This document shows, piece after piece, positions 10,255 to 20,835 of a DNA stretch of 64,000 nt. The DNA lies in the NCBI GenBank assembly GCA_026018925.1, contig JAKSZU010000007.1, forward strand, positions 95,838,001 through 95,902,000, given 5' to 3'. The notes beneath the pieces were generated by a model. It ran no database searches. It had not been told where the DNA came from and was given only the letters and a program-made list of their open reading frames with translations. The stretch is from Tupaia tana (taxonomy: Eukaryota; Chordata; Mammalia; Scandentia; Tupaiidae). The translations under genes were made by a program, and so were the position numbers. Each line of letters opens with the position of its first letter. Within the stretch, counting starts at the first letter, position 1.

Positions 10255-10548
10255 TTTTTTTTCTTTCTTCTTCTTCTTCTTCTTTTTTTTTTTTTTTGGA
10301 GAGGTTTTTGCTATAGGGCACGTGCTCTCGCCAGAAAGACAGAGAGAAACAGAGAGACAGAAAGCGAGAAATCACATCCCAGGGAGGATGGCCACGCCAC
10401 AATCCTTTCTCCTCCATTCTCCTCTCAGGATCTTGGGCACGCATGCACACGTGCCCAGTATGAGTTTAAGCCAACGGGTCCAGGACTTGAACCACGGTTG
10501 TTTACATGGGAGTCCAGTGATATAGCCATTAGGCCAACTGCTGGTACC
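10255..10548 (-). mobile_element. L SINE with TSD
   Basis: Antisense, tail with TTC units. TSD tgtttgatt at about 10245 and 10550. Confidence 0.92.
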
Positions 10549-10825
10549 TGTTTGATTCTTTTTTATGATATGTATCTCCTCTTTCAGATTGTACAAGAAC
10601 TTTCTCATGTTCTGGAACTTGGTGTCTCTTTTCTCCTGCATCTTCTGGAGTTTGTTGTTTCTCTTCTCTTGCATCTCTGTTAACTTTGTCACTATGGATA
10701 TTTTAAATTCTGTGTCTGACATTTTCATGAGTTCCCTCGTATTCTCTGGCTCCTGGCTAGAGCTGAAAGGCAGGAAGGTGAAGTCTGCGCAGAGGGTCTT
10801 CGGTGGTCGTAATCCTTGAATCTCG

Positions 10826-10908
10826 GGGGGGTGATTTCTTGCTTTCTGTCTCTCTGTTTCTCTAATGAGCACACGTGCCCTATAGCAAAAATCTCTCCCA
10901 CACTAAAA
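10826..10908 (+). mobile_element. L SINE, 5' truncated
   Basis: Only the last third remains: ggggggtgatttcttgc, CT-rich stretch, gccctatagcaaaaatctct. Confidence 0.85.
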
Positions 10909-11075
10909 ATTATTTAATTTTATTTATTATCATTATTTTAAAAATTTACTGTAGTGCACACATGCTCAAGAGAGAAAAGGAAAGTAAGAAAGCAAGGCGC
11001 TAGGTCCACCACTTGAACTGTGGTCAGCCATGTGGTTGTCCAGTGCTTTAAACACCACGCCACCTGCTGGCCCCC
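10909..11075 (-). mobile_element. Intermediate L/S SINE
   Basis: Antisense; it lacks the L middle but keeps tactgtagtgcacacatgct next to the tail. Confidence 0.8.
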
Positions 11076-11419
11076 ACCCGGAGTTTGTCTTAGCAATGTG
11101 AGCTGACTGAAGTCCTGCGGAGTGGTGGTTTTCTTTTCCTTCTCCACTTAATTTAACAGGCCAGCTGAACACACATCAGAGAGCAAAGCTAGAGTGTGTA
11201 CTCATTATGGTCTTCCAGTGCAATCCTATGCTCCAGTTTTGGGATTCTGGTTTTGGACCTGGTTTATTATTCTGGGCAAGAGGGAAGGGGCACACACCAA
11301 ATAGTAGTAACCACAGTATAGTGTAGTACTTCACATCTTAGTCCACTTAGTCATCATGGTGGGCTTGTGGGAAAGGCAGAGAGTCTTGAGCCCATATTTT
11401 TAAAAGAATTAATTTTATC

Positions 11420-11672
11420 GGGACCAGCAGTTAGTGTAATGGCTGTCACTGGACTCTCAAGTAGCTGACCGTGGTTCGAGTCCCAGACCCGGTGGCTTAA
11501 ACTCACGCCGGGCGCATGTGTGTGTGTGCCCAAGATCCTGAGAGGAGAATGGAGGAGAAGGGGTTGTGGTGTGGCCATCCCCCCGGGCGGTGATTTCTCA
11601 CTCTGTCTCTCTCTGTCTCTCTGGTGAGCGTACACGCCCTATAGCAAAAACCTCTCCCAGAAAATAAAATAA
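11420..11672 (+). mobile_element. L SINE
   Basis: Complete; head gggaccagcagttagtgtaa, box B ggttcgagtcc, tail of AAAT type. Confidence 0.9.
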
Positions 11673-11696
11673 ACTGCTCATGGTGAAGGCAGGTTT

Positions 11697-11862
11697 TAAA
11701 AAAAATAATTTTATTTATTTATTTATTTGTTATTATTATTAAAAAATTTGATACAGGCGTTCACCAGAGAGAGAGAGAAAGTGAGAAAGCAAGCCTCCCG
11801 GTCCAGGACTTGAACTGTGGCTGGCCACAGCTCCGTAACCAACACACCATTGGCTGGTTCCC
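11697..11862 (-). mobile_element. S SINE
   Basis: Antisense, with part of the head lost around the anticodon-arm equivalent. Confidence 0.82.
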
Positions 11863-11989
11863 TGATCCCATTTTATACAGTAAGAATTGAGGGCCACCCA
11901 GTGGGGTGGTGGTTCGAGTAGCTGGATCCCACATAGCCAACTGCTCCAATAGAGTCCCAGACCCAGTAGCTTAGAAAACATACCAGGCA

Positions 11990-12158
11990 GGGCTGGCAGG
12001 CAGCTTGATGGTTAAAGTGCTGGATTCCCATATGGTCAACCATTGTTCAAGTCCTGGACTTGATGGGTTGCTTTCTCACTTTCCCTCTCGTTCTGTCTCT
12101 GGTCAATTTTAAAAAGTAATCATAATAACAAAATTAAATAAATAAATCTTTTAAAAAA
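11990..12158 (+). mobile_element. S SINE
   Basis: First of two S copies inside the O element; head ggctggcaggcagcttgatg, end ggtcaattttaaaaag. Confidence 0.88.
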
Positions 12159-12167
12159 GGGAAAAAA

Positions 12168-12349
12168 AGAGGCTGCCATGTGATGTGGTTAAGGGTGCTA
12201 GACTCCCACATGGCCGACCATAGTTCAAGTCCTGGGCTTGGCAGGCTGCTTTCTCACTTTCCATCTGTCTCACTCTCTCACTCTATCCCTCTCTGGTCAA
12301 GTTTAAATTAAATAAATAAATAAAATTTGGTAAAAAAAAAAAAAAAAAG
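12168..12349 (+). mobile_element. S SINE
   Basis: Second S copy inside the O element; head gaggctgccatgtgatgtgg, A tail of about 16. Confidence 0.88.
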
Positions 12350-12515
12350 AGGGAAAAAAAAAAACCACGCCAAGCACGTGTGTATGTTCTCCAAATCCCA
12401 AGACATGAATGGAGAAGGGATTGCGGTGTGGCCATCCTCCCAATGGGCGCTTTCTCACTGCTTCCCCCTTCTCTCTGGCTAGTGCACATGCCTTACAGCA
12501 GCAGCAGCAATTCCT

Positions 12516-12771
12516 TTTTTTTTTTGGAGAGGTTTTCGCTATAGGGCACGTGTGCTCATCAGACAGACAGAGGGAGACAGACAGAAAGCGAGAAATCACC
12601 CCCTAGGGGGGATGGTCACGCCGCAATCCCTTCTCCATTCTCCTCTGGGGATCTTGGGCACGCACGCACATGTGCCGGCGTGAGTTTTAAGTCACCGGGT
12701 CCGGGACACGAACCGCGGTCGACTACGTGGGAGTCCAGCAACATAGCCATTACGCTAACTGCTGGTTCCCC
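12516..12771 (-). mobile_element. L SINE
   Basis: Antisense; read sense it has ggggaaccagcagttagcgt, box B ggttcgtgtcc and cttaaaactc. CpG-rich, near consensus. Confidence 0.92.
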
Positions 12772-12807
12772 AACAATTACTTGTTTTTTAAAAAAGAATT
12801 GAGACTT

Positions 12808-12987
12808 GGGGCCGGCAAGTGGCATGGTGGTTAAAGGCGCTGGACTCCCACATGGCCGACCATGGTTCAAGTCTCAGATCTGGTGGCTGGCTTTCTCACT
12901 TCCTCTCTGTCTGTCTCTCTCTGATCAAACTGGAAAATAATAATGATAATAATAATAAATAAAGTTAAATAAAATAATTCTTTAAAA
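12808..12987 (+). mobile_element. S SINE with TSD
   Basis: Head ggggccggcaagtggcatgg. TSD aaaagaattgag at about 12792-12803 and 12988-12999. Confidence 0.93.
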
Positions 12988-13391
12988 AAAAAGAATTGAG
13001 GCTCAGAGGGACTAAATGAGAACTCGTGAGTCAGGACTTGGACCTAGATCTTCAGGTCATACCTAGAAGTACTCAGCAGGCTTTGAAAGCTTTTCTGTGA
13101 ACTTCGCTTTCCAGCTTCGTGCCCCTGTGTGTAGGACTTTCCCAGGAGGCATTCTGTGCGTCAGAGTGATACCAAGTGGTTCTATCTGCCTTAAAGGTGC
13201 TTGTCTCTCAGCTGGGACTTTAGGTGGTGTTTTGCCGTAGTGATGCTGAAGGGGGAGGTTCCTGTGAAGAATGTTTTCAACAATTTGCTATCAAACGACC
13301 TGTGACATTTTCCTCCTTGGATTTTGAGGTTTAGGAGCTTGAGGGAGCTCAGTCGTGGTAGAAACGCCCCCGCATTGCCCGCTGTGAGAGG

Positions 13392-13469
13392 ATGTGGCCA
13401 CACCACCCATCCAGGAAGGAGGTGCTGAGGTTTGCAGTCACCTGCCGGGTCCTGACTCTGATACTGCAG
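13392..13469 (+). CDS. PIGV: PIGV coding exon 1: N-terminus, residues 1-26
   Basis: PIGV is the ER-membrane mannosyltransferase (GPI mannosyltransferase 2) that adds the second mannose to the GPI precursor, from dolichol-phosphate-mannose, on the lumenal side. This exon encodes 26 residues, starting [20 protein letters not shown], against [20 protein letters not shown] in human as I remember it. The ATG at 13392 is chosen for that match. The donor follows CTGCAG as gtcagt at 13470, in phase 0. The hydrophobic end starts the first membrane segment. A second reading from 13394 in another frame is a shadow. The exon's 5' UTR acceptor is not certain; a pyrimidine-rich stretch lies at about 13295-13335. 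Confidence 0.93.
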
Positions 13470-13751
13470 GTCAGTCTGTGATCGTTTGTCCTGAATGTGC
13501 CATTGCTGCTGGGCTGGGCAGTAGGAATAGTCCCTATCTCCTTGCTATGCCCCTCTGGGCCCCTCCATTGTCACGGGAACCTTAGAGACAGACTTCCTAC
13601 CTGAAGAGTAGGCAGAGGTTGTTACAGGTTCATTCTGTGCTTCAGGGAGGGTCTCTAACCTTAGAGGCCTGGACCCAAATAACCAAGTATTTCATACAGT
13701 ACAGCTCAGCTCCCCCATCCGATAACAGAATCTTAGAAAGTGAAGGTATAT
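13470..13751 (+). other. PIGV: PIGV intron 2, proximal part
   Basis: Non-repetitive by eye, no feature recognised. Confidence 0.5.
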
Positions 13752-13939
13752 GGGGGCCGGCAGGTGGTGTGGTAGTTAAAGGTGCTGGACTCCCACATGA
13801 CTGACTGCGGTTTGAGTCCCAGACCTGGTGGTTTGCTTTCTCCCTTTCCCTTTCTCTCTCTCTCCCCTCTCTGATCAAATTAAAAAATAATAATAACAAA
13901 TGGAATTAAATAGATAATTCTTAAAAAAAAAAAAAAAAA
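13752..13939 (+). mobile_element. S SINE with TSD
   Basis: Head gggggccggcaggtggtgtg. Imperfect TSD gaaagtgaaggtatatg / ggaagtgaagggatgtg. Confidence 0.92.
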
Positions 13940-13965
13940 GGAAGTGAAGGGATGTGAGTTCGTTA

Positions 13966-14093
13966 TTTTACACATGAACCAGTAGGGGCCCAGAAAGGTT
14001 AAATGACTTCCCTAAAGCCACATATGGCAAATTAGAGAGGGGCCCGAGTTAGACACCAGATTTCCTAACTCCTGAGCTAGGAGTGGTCTTCTC
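13966..14093 (-). mobile_element. MIR fragment
   Basis: Antisense MIR core (cagaaaggttaaatgacttc, then a box-like cccgagttagacacc). Confidence 0.6.
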
Positions 14094-14110
14094 AACAGAC
14101 TGTGGTGCTT

Positions 14111-14390
14111 GGGAACCAGCAGTTAGCGTCATGGCTATGTTGCTGGACTCCCACGTAGTCGACCGCGGTTCGCGTCTCGGACCCGGTGGCTTAAAACTCA
14201 CGCCGGGCGCATGTACATGCGTGCCCAAGATCCCAAGAGGAGAATGGAGGAGAAGGGATTGCGGCATGACCATCCGCCCTGGGGGGTGATTTCTCACTTT
14301 CTGTCTCTATGTCTCTCTCTGTCTGTCTGGCGAGCACACGCGCCCTATAGCAAAAACCTCTCCAAAAAAAACAAAAAAAAAAAAAAAAAA
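14111..14390 (+). mobile_element. L SINE with 17-bp TSD
   Basis: TSD aacagactgtggtgctt at 14094-14110 and 14391-14407, perfect. Head gggaaccagcagttagcgtc, box B ggttcgcgtct, cttaaaactc. Confidence 0.96.
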
Positions 14391-14407
14391 AACAGACTGT
14401 GGTGCTT

Positions 14408-14970
14408 CATAACCAGAGAGTCTTTTGAGATGTGACAGCTGAAAGCATTGTCCTGGCCCTCACCACTCAGCGACACACTATGTCAGCCAATAGGAGGGGA
14501 GAGACTGATACCACGGTGCTGTGAGAGTCCTGAGACCACCTGTAGGTGTTCATTAATTAGCAGTGCCCCCCCAGGTGTCTCCCTTTGCTGCCTCACTCAC
14601 ACACAGCCCTCAGGGTTTATTGCCCCCTTCTCCTCGTACTTAGGAGTCATCAGGTCCTAGTACAATCCCTGGTGCTTAGGCACACTTGCATGTTCATAAG
14701 TGGATGTGCCAACACCCCAGGGATGTTACAGTGACATGATTATGTTCGCCTTTTCTCACAAGCACCAGTCTCTGAGGCTCATGCCTGCTCCTTTATGGAA
14801 ACCTCTCCTTTTCTCGCTGCTACGCTCTAGGCCTAGGTAAAAGTCATCACCCTGAGGACTAGGGCTATTATCTCTGACTGTCACTCCTGTCCCATTTGGT
14901 TTCACTGTGTAAAGTGGCCTGATAAGGAAACTGACCAAAAATGGAAAGAACCTTAAAAATGGGGATAACA
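14408..14970 (+). other. PIGV: PIGV intron 2, no feature recognised
   Basis: Single-copy-looking sequence; no exon-like conservation seen. Confidence 0.4.
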
Positions 14971-15149
14971 GGCTGGCAGGTGGCATGGTGGTTAAAGGCA
15001 CTGGATACCCACATGGCCGACTGCAGTTCAAGTTCAGAGCAGCTTGCTTTCTTGCTTTCCCTTTCTCTCTCTCTCCCTGGTCAAATTAAAATAATAATAA
15101 TAATAGTAATAGTAATAATAATAACAAATGGAATTAAATAAATAATTAT
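14971..15149 (+). mobile_element. S SINE with TSD
   Basis: Head ggctggcaggtggcatggtg; tail with ATA/ATAGTA units. TSD ttaaaaatggggataaca / tttaaaatggggttacg. Confidence 0.92.
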
Positions 15150-15156
15150 TTTTAAA

Positions 15157-15540
15157 ATGGGGTTACGCTCCGCTGCCAGGCCATGGGGTGGGGGAGGGTT
15201 CCGTGATGGCTCTGAACTCACAGCAGGGATTTGCTGCAGAATCAGAGGAGCAGCCCTGCAGCCCACAGGCCAGACCGAGGCTGTTGGTTCTAATTCAGGC
15301 AGTGAGGGTGGAAGCACGTTTCCTCTGGGCAGGTCATTCTGTGACCAGCACTGTGTCAAGTACCTATTGTGTTCCAAGGACTGTGCAAAGTGGTGAGTGT
15401 GAAACGTCCTGGTCACTTTTCCTCTGAAGCAGCTGACAGTCTAATGGGGGCAGAAAGACATTTTATAATAAATGCTATTTCACTCCTTCCCCTCCCCTTT
15501 TCTTCCACTTCAGAGCTCATAACATTGGATTCTTTTTTTT
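15157..15540 (+). other. PIGV: PIGV intron 2, possible old L2-type piece
   Basis: Around 15340-15470, ctattgtgttccaaggac and cagctgacagtctaatgggg look like an old LINE 3' end. The remainder is unassigned. Confidence 0.35.
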
Positions 15541-15558
15541 AAATAAAAAAAAATTAGA

Positions 15559-15667
15559 GGCTGGTCTGAAGGTAGTGAGTGGTCTCAAATGAGTGTTCAA
15601 GTCAGTTACAGGTCGAACTCCTTGTTCAACTATCTCCCCGCTTCTCACTACTGCACTTGACTAGTCT
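15559..15667 (+). pseudogene. RNY1: Y1 RNA retropseudogene
   Basis: About 109 nt matching Y1 RNA end to end: ggctggtctgaaggtagtga at the start and cactgcacttgactagtct-like sequence at the end (cta at 15661, tct to 15667), with the conserved gtcagttacaggtcgaactc between. In place of a Pol III T-run it has an A-rich tail (15668-15695). A direct repeat aaaaaaattagag precedes it and recurs after the tail. It is therefore an L1-mobilised retrocopy, with several differences from human Y1, not a working gene. Confidence 0.88.
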
Positions 15668-15708
15668 AGAAAAAAGAAAAAAGAAAAAAAAAAAATTAGA
15701 GACCAATT

Positions 15709-15873
15709 TAAAAAAAAAAATTATTTAATTTATTATTATTTTAATATTTCCAGAGAGAGACAGAAAGAGAGAAGGAGGGAAAGTGAGAAAGCAAGTTTCC
15801 AGGTCCGGGACTCAAACCACAGTCGGCCATGTGGGAGTCCAGCACCCTTAACCACCATGTCACATTGTGGCCC
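15709..15873 (-). mobile_element. S SINE
   Basis: Antisense; flanked by agagacc on both sides (about 15698 and 15874). Confidence 0.88.
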
Positions 15874-15881
15874 AGAGACCC

Positions 15882-16362
15882 TTTTTTTTTTTTTTTTTAA
15901 ATAATTTTTTTATTTAACTTTATTTATTCATTTATTTTTTATTTTTTTTTATTTTTATTTTTTGGAGAGGTTTTTTTTTTTTTGCTATAGGGCGCGTGCG
16001 CTCGCCAGACAGACAGACAGAGACAGAGAGACAGAAAGTGAGAAATCACCCCCCCAGAGGGGATGACCACACCACAATCTCTTCTCCTCCATTCTCCTCT
16101 TGGGATCTTGGGCACGCATGCACACGCGCCCGGCGTGAGTTTAAGCCACCGGGTCTAGGACTCGAACCGCGGTTGACTGTGTGGGAGACCAGTGACATAG
16201 CCATTACGCTAACTGCTGGTCCTGATTTATTTATTTTTAATTTGACCAGAGAGGGAGAGAGAGAGAGAAAGTGAGAAAGCAAGCCACCAGGTCTGGGACT
16301 CGAACCATGGTTGGCCTTATGGGAGTGTAGAGCCCTTAACCACCATGCCATCTGCCAGCTCC
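15882..16362 (-). mobile_element. S SINE split by an L SINE
   Basis: The tail lies at 15882-15947 and the body at 16222-16362. Flanks agagaccc / agagaacc continue the site used by the previous copy. Confidence 0.85.
15948..16221 (-). mobile_element. L SINE nested in an S SINE
   Basis: Antisense; T-rich left end, box B ggttcgagtcc read sense, inserted in the S tail. Confidence 0.9.
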
Positions 16363-16385
16363 AGAGAACCTATTTTTTAATTTTA

Positions 16386-16541
16386 GGAACCAGCAGGTGG
16401 CATGGTGGTTGGGGCACTTGTCTCCCACATGGCTGACTGTGGTTTGAGTCCTGGACCTGGCAGCTTGCTTCCTCAATCTCTTTCTGTCTCTCTCTGGTCA
16501 AATTTAAATAAATAAATAAATAAATAAAATCTTAAAAAAAT
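16386..16541 (+). mobile_element. S SINE
   Basis: Head ggaaccagcaggtggcatgg, tail of AAAT units. Confidence 0.9.
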
Positions 16542-16550
16542 ATTCAAACT

Positions 16551-16719
16551 TAATTTTATTTATTATTTTAACTTGCTATAGGGCACATGTACTCACCAGA
16601 GAGAGACAGCAAGAGAGAGAAAGGGAAAGTAAGAAAGCAAGCTGCCAGGTCAGGGACTCAAAACGCAGTAGGCCCAGTGGGAGTCCAGAGCTTTAAGCAC
16701 CACACCACCTGCTGGCCCC
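16551..16719 (-). mobile_element. Intermediate L/S SINE
   Basis: Antisense; it has the short body but keeps the cttgctatagggcacatgta end typical of L. Confidence 0.85.
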
Positions 16720-17344
16720 ACACCATCGGCTTGTAGCCCTTGCTACTCTTCGCAGCCTCGAAGCTTTTTGCTCCTGGTTTGTTGTCACTCTTTCCAGCAC
16801 TGCTTTCTGCTGGTTTCTTGGTGGTTTCAGTGTGAAAGGAGATGATCCATCTGGTGCCATGTTTTCCTGCTCCCTTCTAGTGCTTTGTCCTCACCACCTC
16901 ATGGTATACTCTCCCCAGCCCCTGCCAAGTAATCTCAATTTTAATCGTCCCATTGTCTGACCTGTCTCCTGTCTTTCCAGCTTACTGCCCAGCTGTCCTG
17001 AGTCTTCCACCCCTCAGAATTTATAATCCATCGAGTCTAGCACTGCTTCCTGTCTCACTGCCCACCACCCACCTGTGCTTTACCCAGCTAAGAGTCCCTT
17101 GTTCATCTTGATAATTGTTTCCACGCATACCCATGCACCTCTCTCACTGCCCCCTCCCTATGTCTTACAAAACAAAAGCCCAGAGTGGCTACATCCAGTT
17201 TTCTGCCTACTCCATGCCTGCATCTTCCCTGAGAAAAACACACAGTTGTACTAATTAGTCTTTTTATTCAAGATCGCTAACCCACACAAGTCCTTAGTGC
17301 TACCCAAGAATTGTAGTGTATTTCCCTGGTCCATTCACCCTCTC
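16720..17344 (+). other. PIGV: PIGV intron 2, no feature recognised
   Basis: C/T-rich single-copy-looking DNA. Confidence 0.4.
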
Positions 17345-17790
17345 ATTGTCTTAAAATTGGCACATCGAAATCACCTGGGGAGATTAAAAAAAAAAAATTC
17401 AGGCCCAGCCATGGTAGCATGCACTGGACACTGCTGTGTGACAGGCTGAGAACACGTGGTGGCCCATTCTAAAAAGTCAGGTGCAGCAGCACACACTGTA
17501 ACCCCAACACTCAGGAGGCTGAGGTGGAAGGGCCAGGAGCTCACACAGTGAGACCCTGTCTGGAAAAGCCAGCTGTGGGAGCTTGTGACTGTGGTCCCAG
17601 CTACTCACGAAGCCGAGGCAGGAGGGTCACGACATATTGAGACCCTGTCTTAAGAAAAGAAATGCGTGCACACAGTTCCAGTGCCCAGGTGGGACCCCAA
17701 ACCGCTGGAGTCATTGCTCTGAGGGAGACCCAGGCATCATTGGAACTCCTTGTATAATTCCATTGCATAGCCTATGTTGAGAACCGGGGT
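17345..17790 (+). mobile_element. MER5A-like (hAT-Charlie) DNA transposon, split by a 7SL SINE
   Basis: The left part has cgaaatcacctggggag and the right end tatgttgagaaccgggg, as in MER5A. The interruption is 17395-17665. Confidence 0.6.
17395..17665 (+). mobile_element. 7SL-derived (Alu-like) SINE, multimeric
   Basis: Contains ctcaggaggctgaggtggaa, gtgagaccctgtct, then tggtcccagctactcacgaa, gccgaggcaggagggtca and a second gagaccctgtct. At least two 7SL-type monomers are joined. It is strongly diverged, hence old. Confidence 0.8.
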
Positions 17791-17967
17791 TCTATGTGAT
17801 TTATTTTACATGCTTTCCCTTAAACCTCTGTCATCTTTCCCCCAATACTCATTCTCCATCAATAACTTGCTTTCCTGAGTGAGCACTCAGAAAAATAGAA
17901 GACAGCCAAAGAGAACTTCTCAAACCCCCACCACATCTGTCAGTGCACCCACATCTGTGCCTTTCCT

Positions 17968-18179
17968 TTTTTTTTTTTTTTAGTTTGCTAGAGAGGCACA
18001 AGCACTACCAGAGACAAACAGTGAGGGAAGGTGAGAAAGTACACGCCACAATCCCTCCGTTTCTCCTCTCCGGATTTTGGGCATACTTGCACATGTGCCT
18101 AGCGTGTTTCTCAAGCTGCTGGATCCAGGATTCAAATTGCACCATTGCCTGTGTAGGATCCGTGCCACCAGCTGGCCCC
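17968..18179 (-). mobile_element. O SINE
   Basis: Antisense; T-run, tttgctagag, head end gccaccagctggcccc. Lies about 250 bp before PIGV coding exon 2. Confidence 0.85.
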
Positions 18180-18435
18180 AGTCTTATACCTTTAAATACC
18201 AACCATGCACTTAAGCCTCCCAAGTTTACAACTCCAATCCTGCTTTCTCTCCTGACCTGAGACTCATATATCTCAGTGCCTAGTGATTTCTGCATTGGAG
18301 TGTTCAATTGCTAACTTAGCTAGTTCAGAACTGAACTCCCAATTCTCCCCAAGTCTGCTTTTCCTTATTTTTTCAAGTGGTAATTCTTTTCTTCCAGTTA
18401 ACTCAACCAAAATCCTGGTCTCCTTCGCCCCACAG

Positions 18436-19557
18436 GCCCTCTTCAATGCTGCCCTCCCAGATCACCATGCAGAAGCCTTTAGGCCTCCTCGCCTGGGCCC
18501 CTCGGGCTCTATGGACCAGCTTGTGGAAGGACTTCTGGGTGGCCTGTCTCACTGGGATGCTGAGCACTTTCTGTTCATTGCTGAACATGGCTACCTATAT
18601 GAGCACAACTTTGCCTTCTTCCCCGGCTTCCCCCTGGCCCTGCTGGCTGGGACTGAACTGCTGAGACCCCTGCAGGCGTTCCTGAGCCGTCGGAGCTGCC
18701 TGCTCATTTCAGCGGTGTGGCTCAACTCCTTGTTCTCAGTGCTGGCCGCAGTTGCACTTCATGACCTGGGCTGCCTGGTTTTGCACTGTCCCCGCCAGGC
18801 CTTTTACTCAGCGCTGCTCTTTTGCCTCAGCCCTGCCAATGTCTTCCTGGCAGCTGGTTACTCAGAAGCTTTGTTTGCACTCCTGACATTCAGTGCCATG
18901 GGGCAGCTGGAGAGGGGCCGAGGCTGGACTAGTGGACTGCTCTTTACCCTCGCCAGTGGCGTACGCTCCAATGGGCTGGTCAGCGTTGGCTTCCTCATGC
19001 ATTCTCAGTGCCGAGGCTTTCTCTCTTCTGTTACGGCACTGAACCCCCTGAGACAGCTCTGTAAGCTGATGGCCTCTCTGTTCCTATCGGTGCTCACACT
19101 TGGCCTTCCCTTTGCCCTCTTTCAGTATTATGCCTACAGCAGATTCTGTCTGCCAGGCTCAGCTCACTCCATCCCTGAGCCATTGGTGCAGTTAGCTGCA
19201 GACAAGGGCTACCGGACCACAGAGGGAAGTGAGCCGCCATGGTGCTCCTGGGGCCTTCCTCTGATATATAGCTACATCCAGGATGTCTACTGGAATGTGG
19301 GCTTTCTTAGATACTATGAACTCAGGCAGGTACCTAATTTTCTCCTGGCTGCACCAGTGGCAGTACTAGTTGTCTGGGCAACTTGGACGTATGTGACAAC
19401 CCACCCTTGGCTCTGCCTTACACTTGGGTTGCAAAGAAGCCAGAGCAGGAAGAGCCTCAAGAAGCCTGCTCCTGGGTTCCTTAGTCTGCAGGTGTTTGTA
19501 TACCTGGTCCACGCTGCCGTGTTGCTGCTGTTCGGAGGCCTGTGTATGCATGTTCAG
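18436..19557 (+). CDS. PIGV: PIGV coding exon 2: main catalytic membrane core, residues 27-400
   Basis: Large exon of 374 codons in phase 0, from [15 protein letters not shown] to GGLCMHVQ. The acceptor is ccccacag at 18428-18435 and the donor is cag/gtgagg at 19557/19558. The open frame runs further left only because intron 2 happens to lack stops there; family similarity starts at 18436. It carries the lumenal HWDAEHF motif; Trp66 and Asp67 match the residues reported as needed for human PIG-V activity. Several hydrophobic segments follow (for example around residues 85-110, 120-145, 160-190, 240-265, 340-365 and 380-398), as expected for a multi-pass ER protein. No stop or frameshift is seen. 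Confidence 0.96.
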
Positions 19558-19644
19558 GTGAGGTGCCTCCCTGGCTGGGAGGAGGGTGTGAATGGCCACA
19601 GACAGGGGAGAGGGCTGACTCCTCCCATCTGAGTGTCCCACACC

Positions 19645-20020
19645 TGGTTTATTCATTCAGCAACTACTTGGGGAATTCCTTTGTACTAGACCCTGGATTA
19701 GACCTCTAGGATAGAACATGAATAAGGTGAAATGGCTGCCCTGGTGTGTCTGATTGTATCAACAAGGAGACGGACATTGACAGATGAGATTATGGTAACA
19801 GCGGGAAGAGGGGTTGCTCTCCCTATTTTAATGTTTTGACATTTAAAAAAAAAAACATGGTGGAAGTGAAGAGAGAGAAGTAGCAAAAAGAGGAGTTGAG
19901 GAAGACATCGTATTTAAGTTGGATCCTGACGAGTTAGAAGGCATTTTCCATATCAGTGGTAGAGGAGGAGCCCTGGAAACAAGGATGTGTGCAAAGGCCC
20001 AAGGGCTATAAACGGTCCAG
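19645..20020 (+). mobile_element. L2/L3-type LINE fragment
   Basis: Includes ttcattcagcaactacttgg at the start and aaggatgtgtgcaaaggccc towards 20000, both typical of L2/L3 ends by memory. Confidence 0.5.
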
Positions 20021-20199
20021 TGTGACTGAGAGATGCATAAGCACTGGGGAGATCTCTGGGTCCTTCCCCTCGTGGATAGTTATACCCTGTTGGCATCTTG
20101 AGTGCTGGCTGCTGGAGCCCAATTTCCAGAAGAGAGAACTTATCCAATGTTCTGGGGGTAGTGGCAACACAGAAGGATGAGACTAACGTGATCTTTCTT

Positions 20200-20430
20200 T
20201 AGTTTTTGCTATAGGGTGCACACACTTGCCAGAGAGAGAGAGAGAAAGTGAGAGATCACCCCTCTGGGGAGTGACCACACCACAATCCCTTCTACATTCA
20301 CCTCTTGGGATTTAGGGCATGGATATACATGCACCCAGCATGGTTTTCAAGCCGCCAGGTCCAGGACATGAACCTGTGTAGTTGGCTACGTAGGATCCAG
20401 TGCCTTAAGCTCCACACCACCTACTGTCCC
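20200..20430 (-). mobile_element. O SINE
   Basis: Antisense; left end ttttgctatagggtgcacac without a long T-run, right end ccacctactgtccc. Confidence 0.85.
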
Positions 20431-20455
20431 AGAGGGTTTGATCTCCCACAGTTTT

Positions 20456-20835
20456 TTTTTTTCCTAAGAATTATTTATTCATTCATTTATTAATTTTTTT
20501 AAAGAATTCTTTTTTATTTAACTTTATTTATTTATTTGTTTGTTTTTAAATTTGACCAGAAAAGAACAGAGCAAATAGAGAGAAAGTGAGAAAGCAGGCT
20601 GCCAGATCCAGGACTCGAACTGTGGTCAGCCATGTGGGAGTCCAGCACCCTTGACCACTACGCCAACTGCTGGCCCCGATTAGTTTATTTTTAATATGAC
20701 CAGAGAGAGAAATATACATACACACAGAGGGCCGGAGGGAAAGTGAGAAAGCGAGCCTCCTGGTCTGGGACTCAAACTGTGGTCAGCCATGTGGGAGTAT
20801 CCAGCACCTTAATCACCACACCACCTTCTGGTCCC
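20456..20835 (-). mobile_element. S SINE split by another S SINE
   Basis: Tail at 20456-20498 and body at 20678-20835. Part of a nest flanked by atctcccacagttttt (about 20441-20456 and 21327-21342). Confidence 0.82.
20499..20677 (-). mobile_element. S SINE nested in an S SINE
   Basis: Antisense, from tttttttaaagaattct to ccaactgctggcccc. Confidence 0.88.

Larger units (their letters stand above)
8326..10830 (-). mobile_element. L1 or HAL1 ORF1 fossil, split by SINEs
   Basis: Read on the minus strand, 10740-10560 encodes a coiled-coil stretch (MSDTEFKISIVTKLTEMQEK, then a Lys/Glu-rich part) typical of L1 ORF1p N-termini. Segments 9720-9395, 9033-8897 and 8732-8400 resemble the C-terminal part (FQPRILYPARLS, RPALQEVLK). 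Stops are present, for example after the first part of 9720-9395, so the gene is dead. SINEs at 8733, 9034, 9841, 10058 and 10255 split it. The 3' side cannot tell L1 from HAL1, which has ORF1 only. Family assignment is from remembered protein sequence. Confidence 0.75.
11889..12511 (+). mobile_element. O SINE split by two S SINEs
   Basis: Head piece 11889-11989 (gtggtggttcgagtagctgg) ends at acataccaggcag; the rest resumes at 12362 with accacgccaagcac, then runs to a CAG-rich end at 12511. Confidence 0.75.

Noticed and set aside
18283-18435. An alternative PIGV start at 18283, giving a 449-codon frame
   Set aside because: The frame is only open intron; family similarity starts after the acceptor at 18435, and the true start with the conserved N-terminus lies at 13392.
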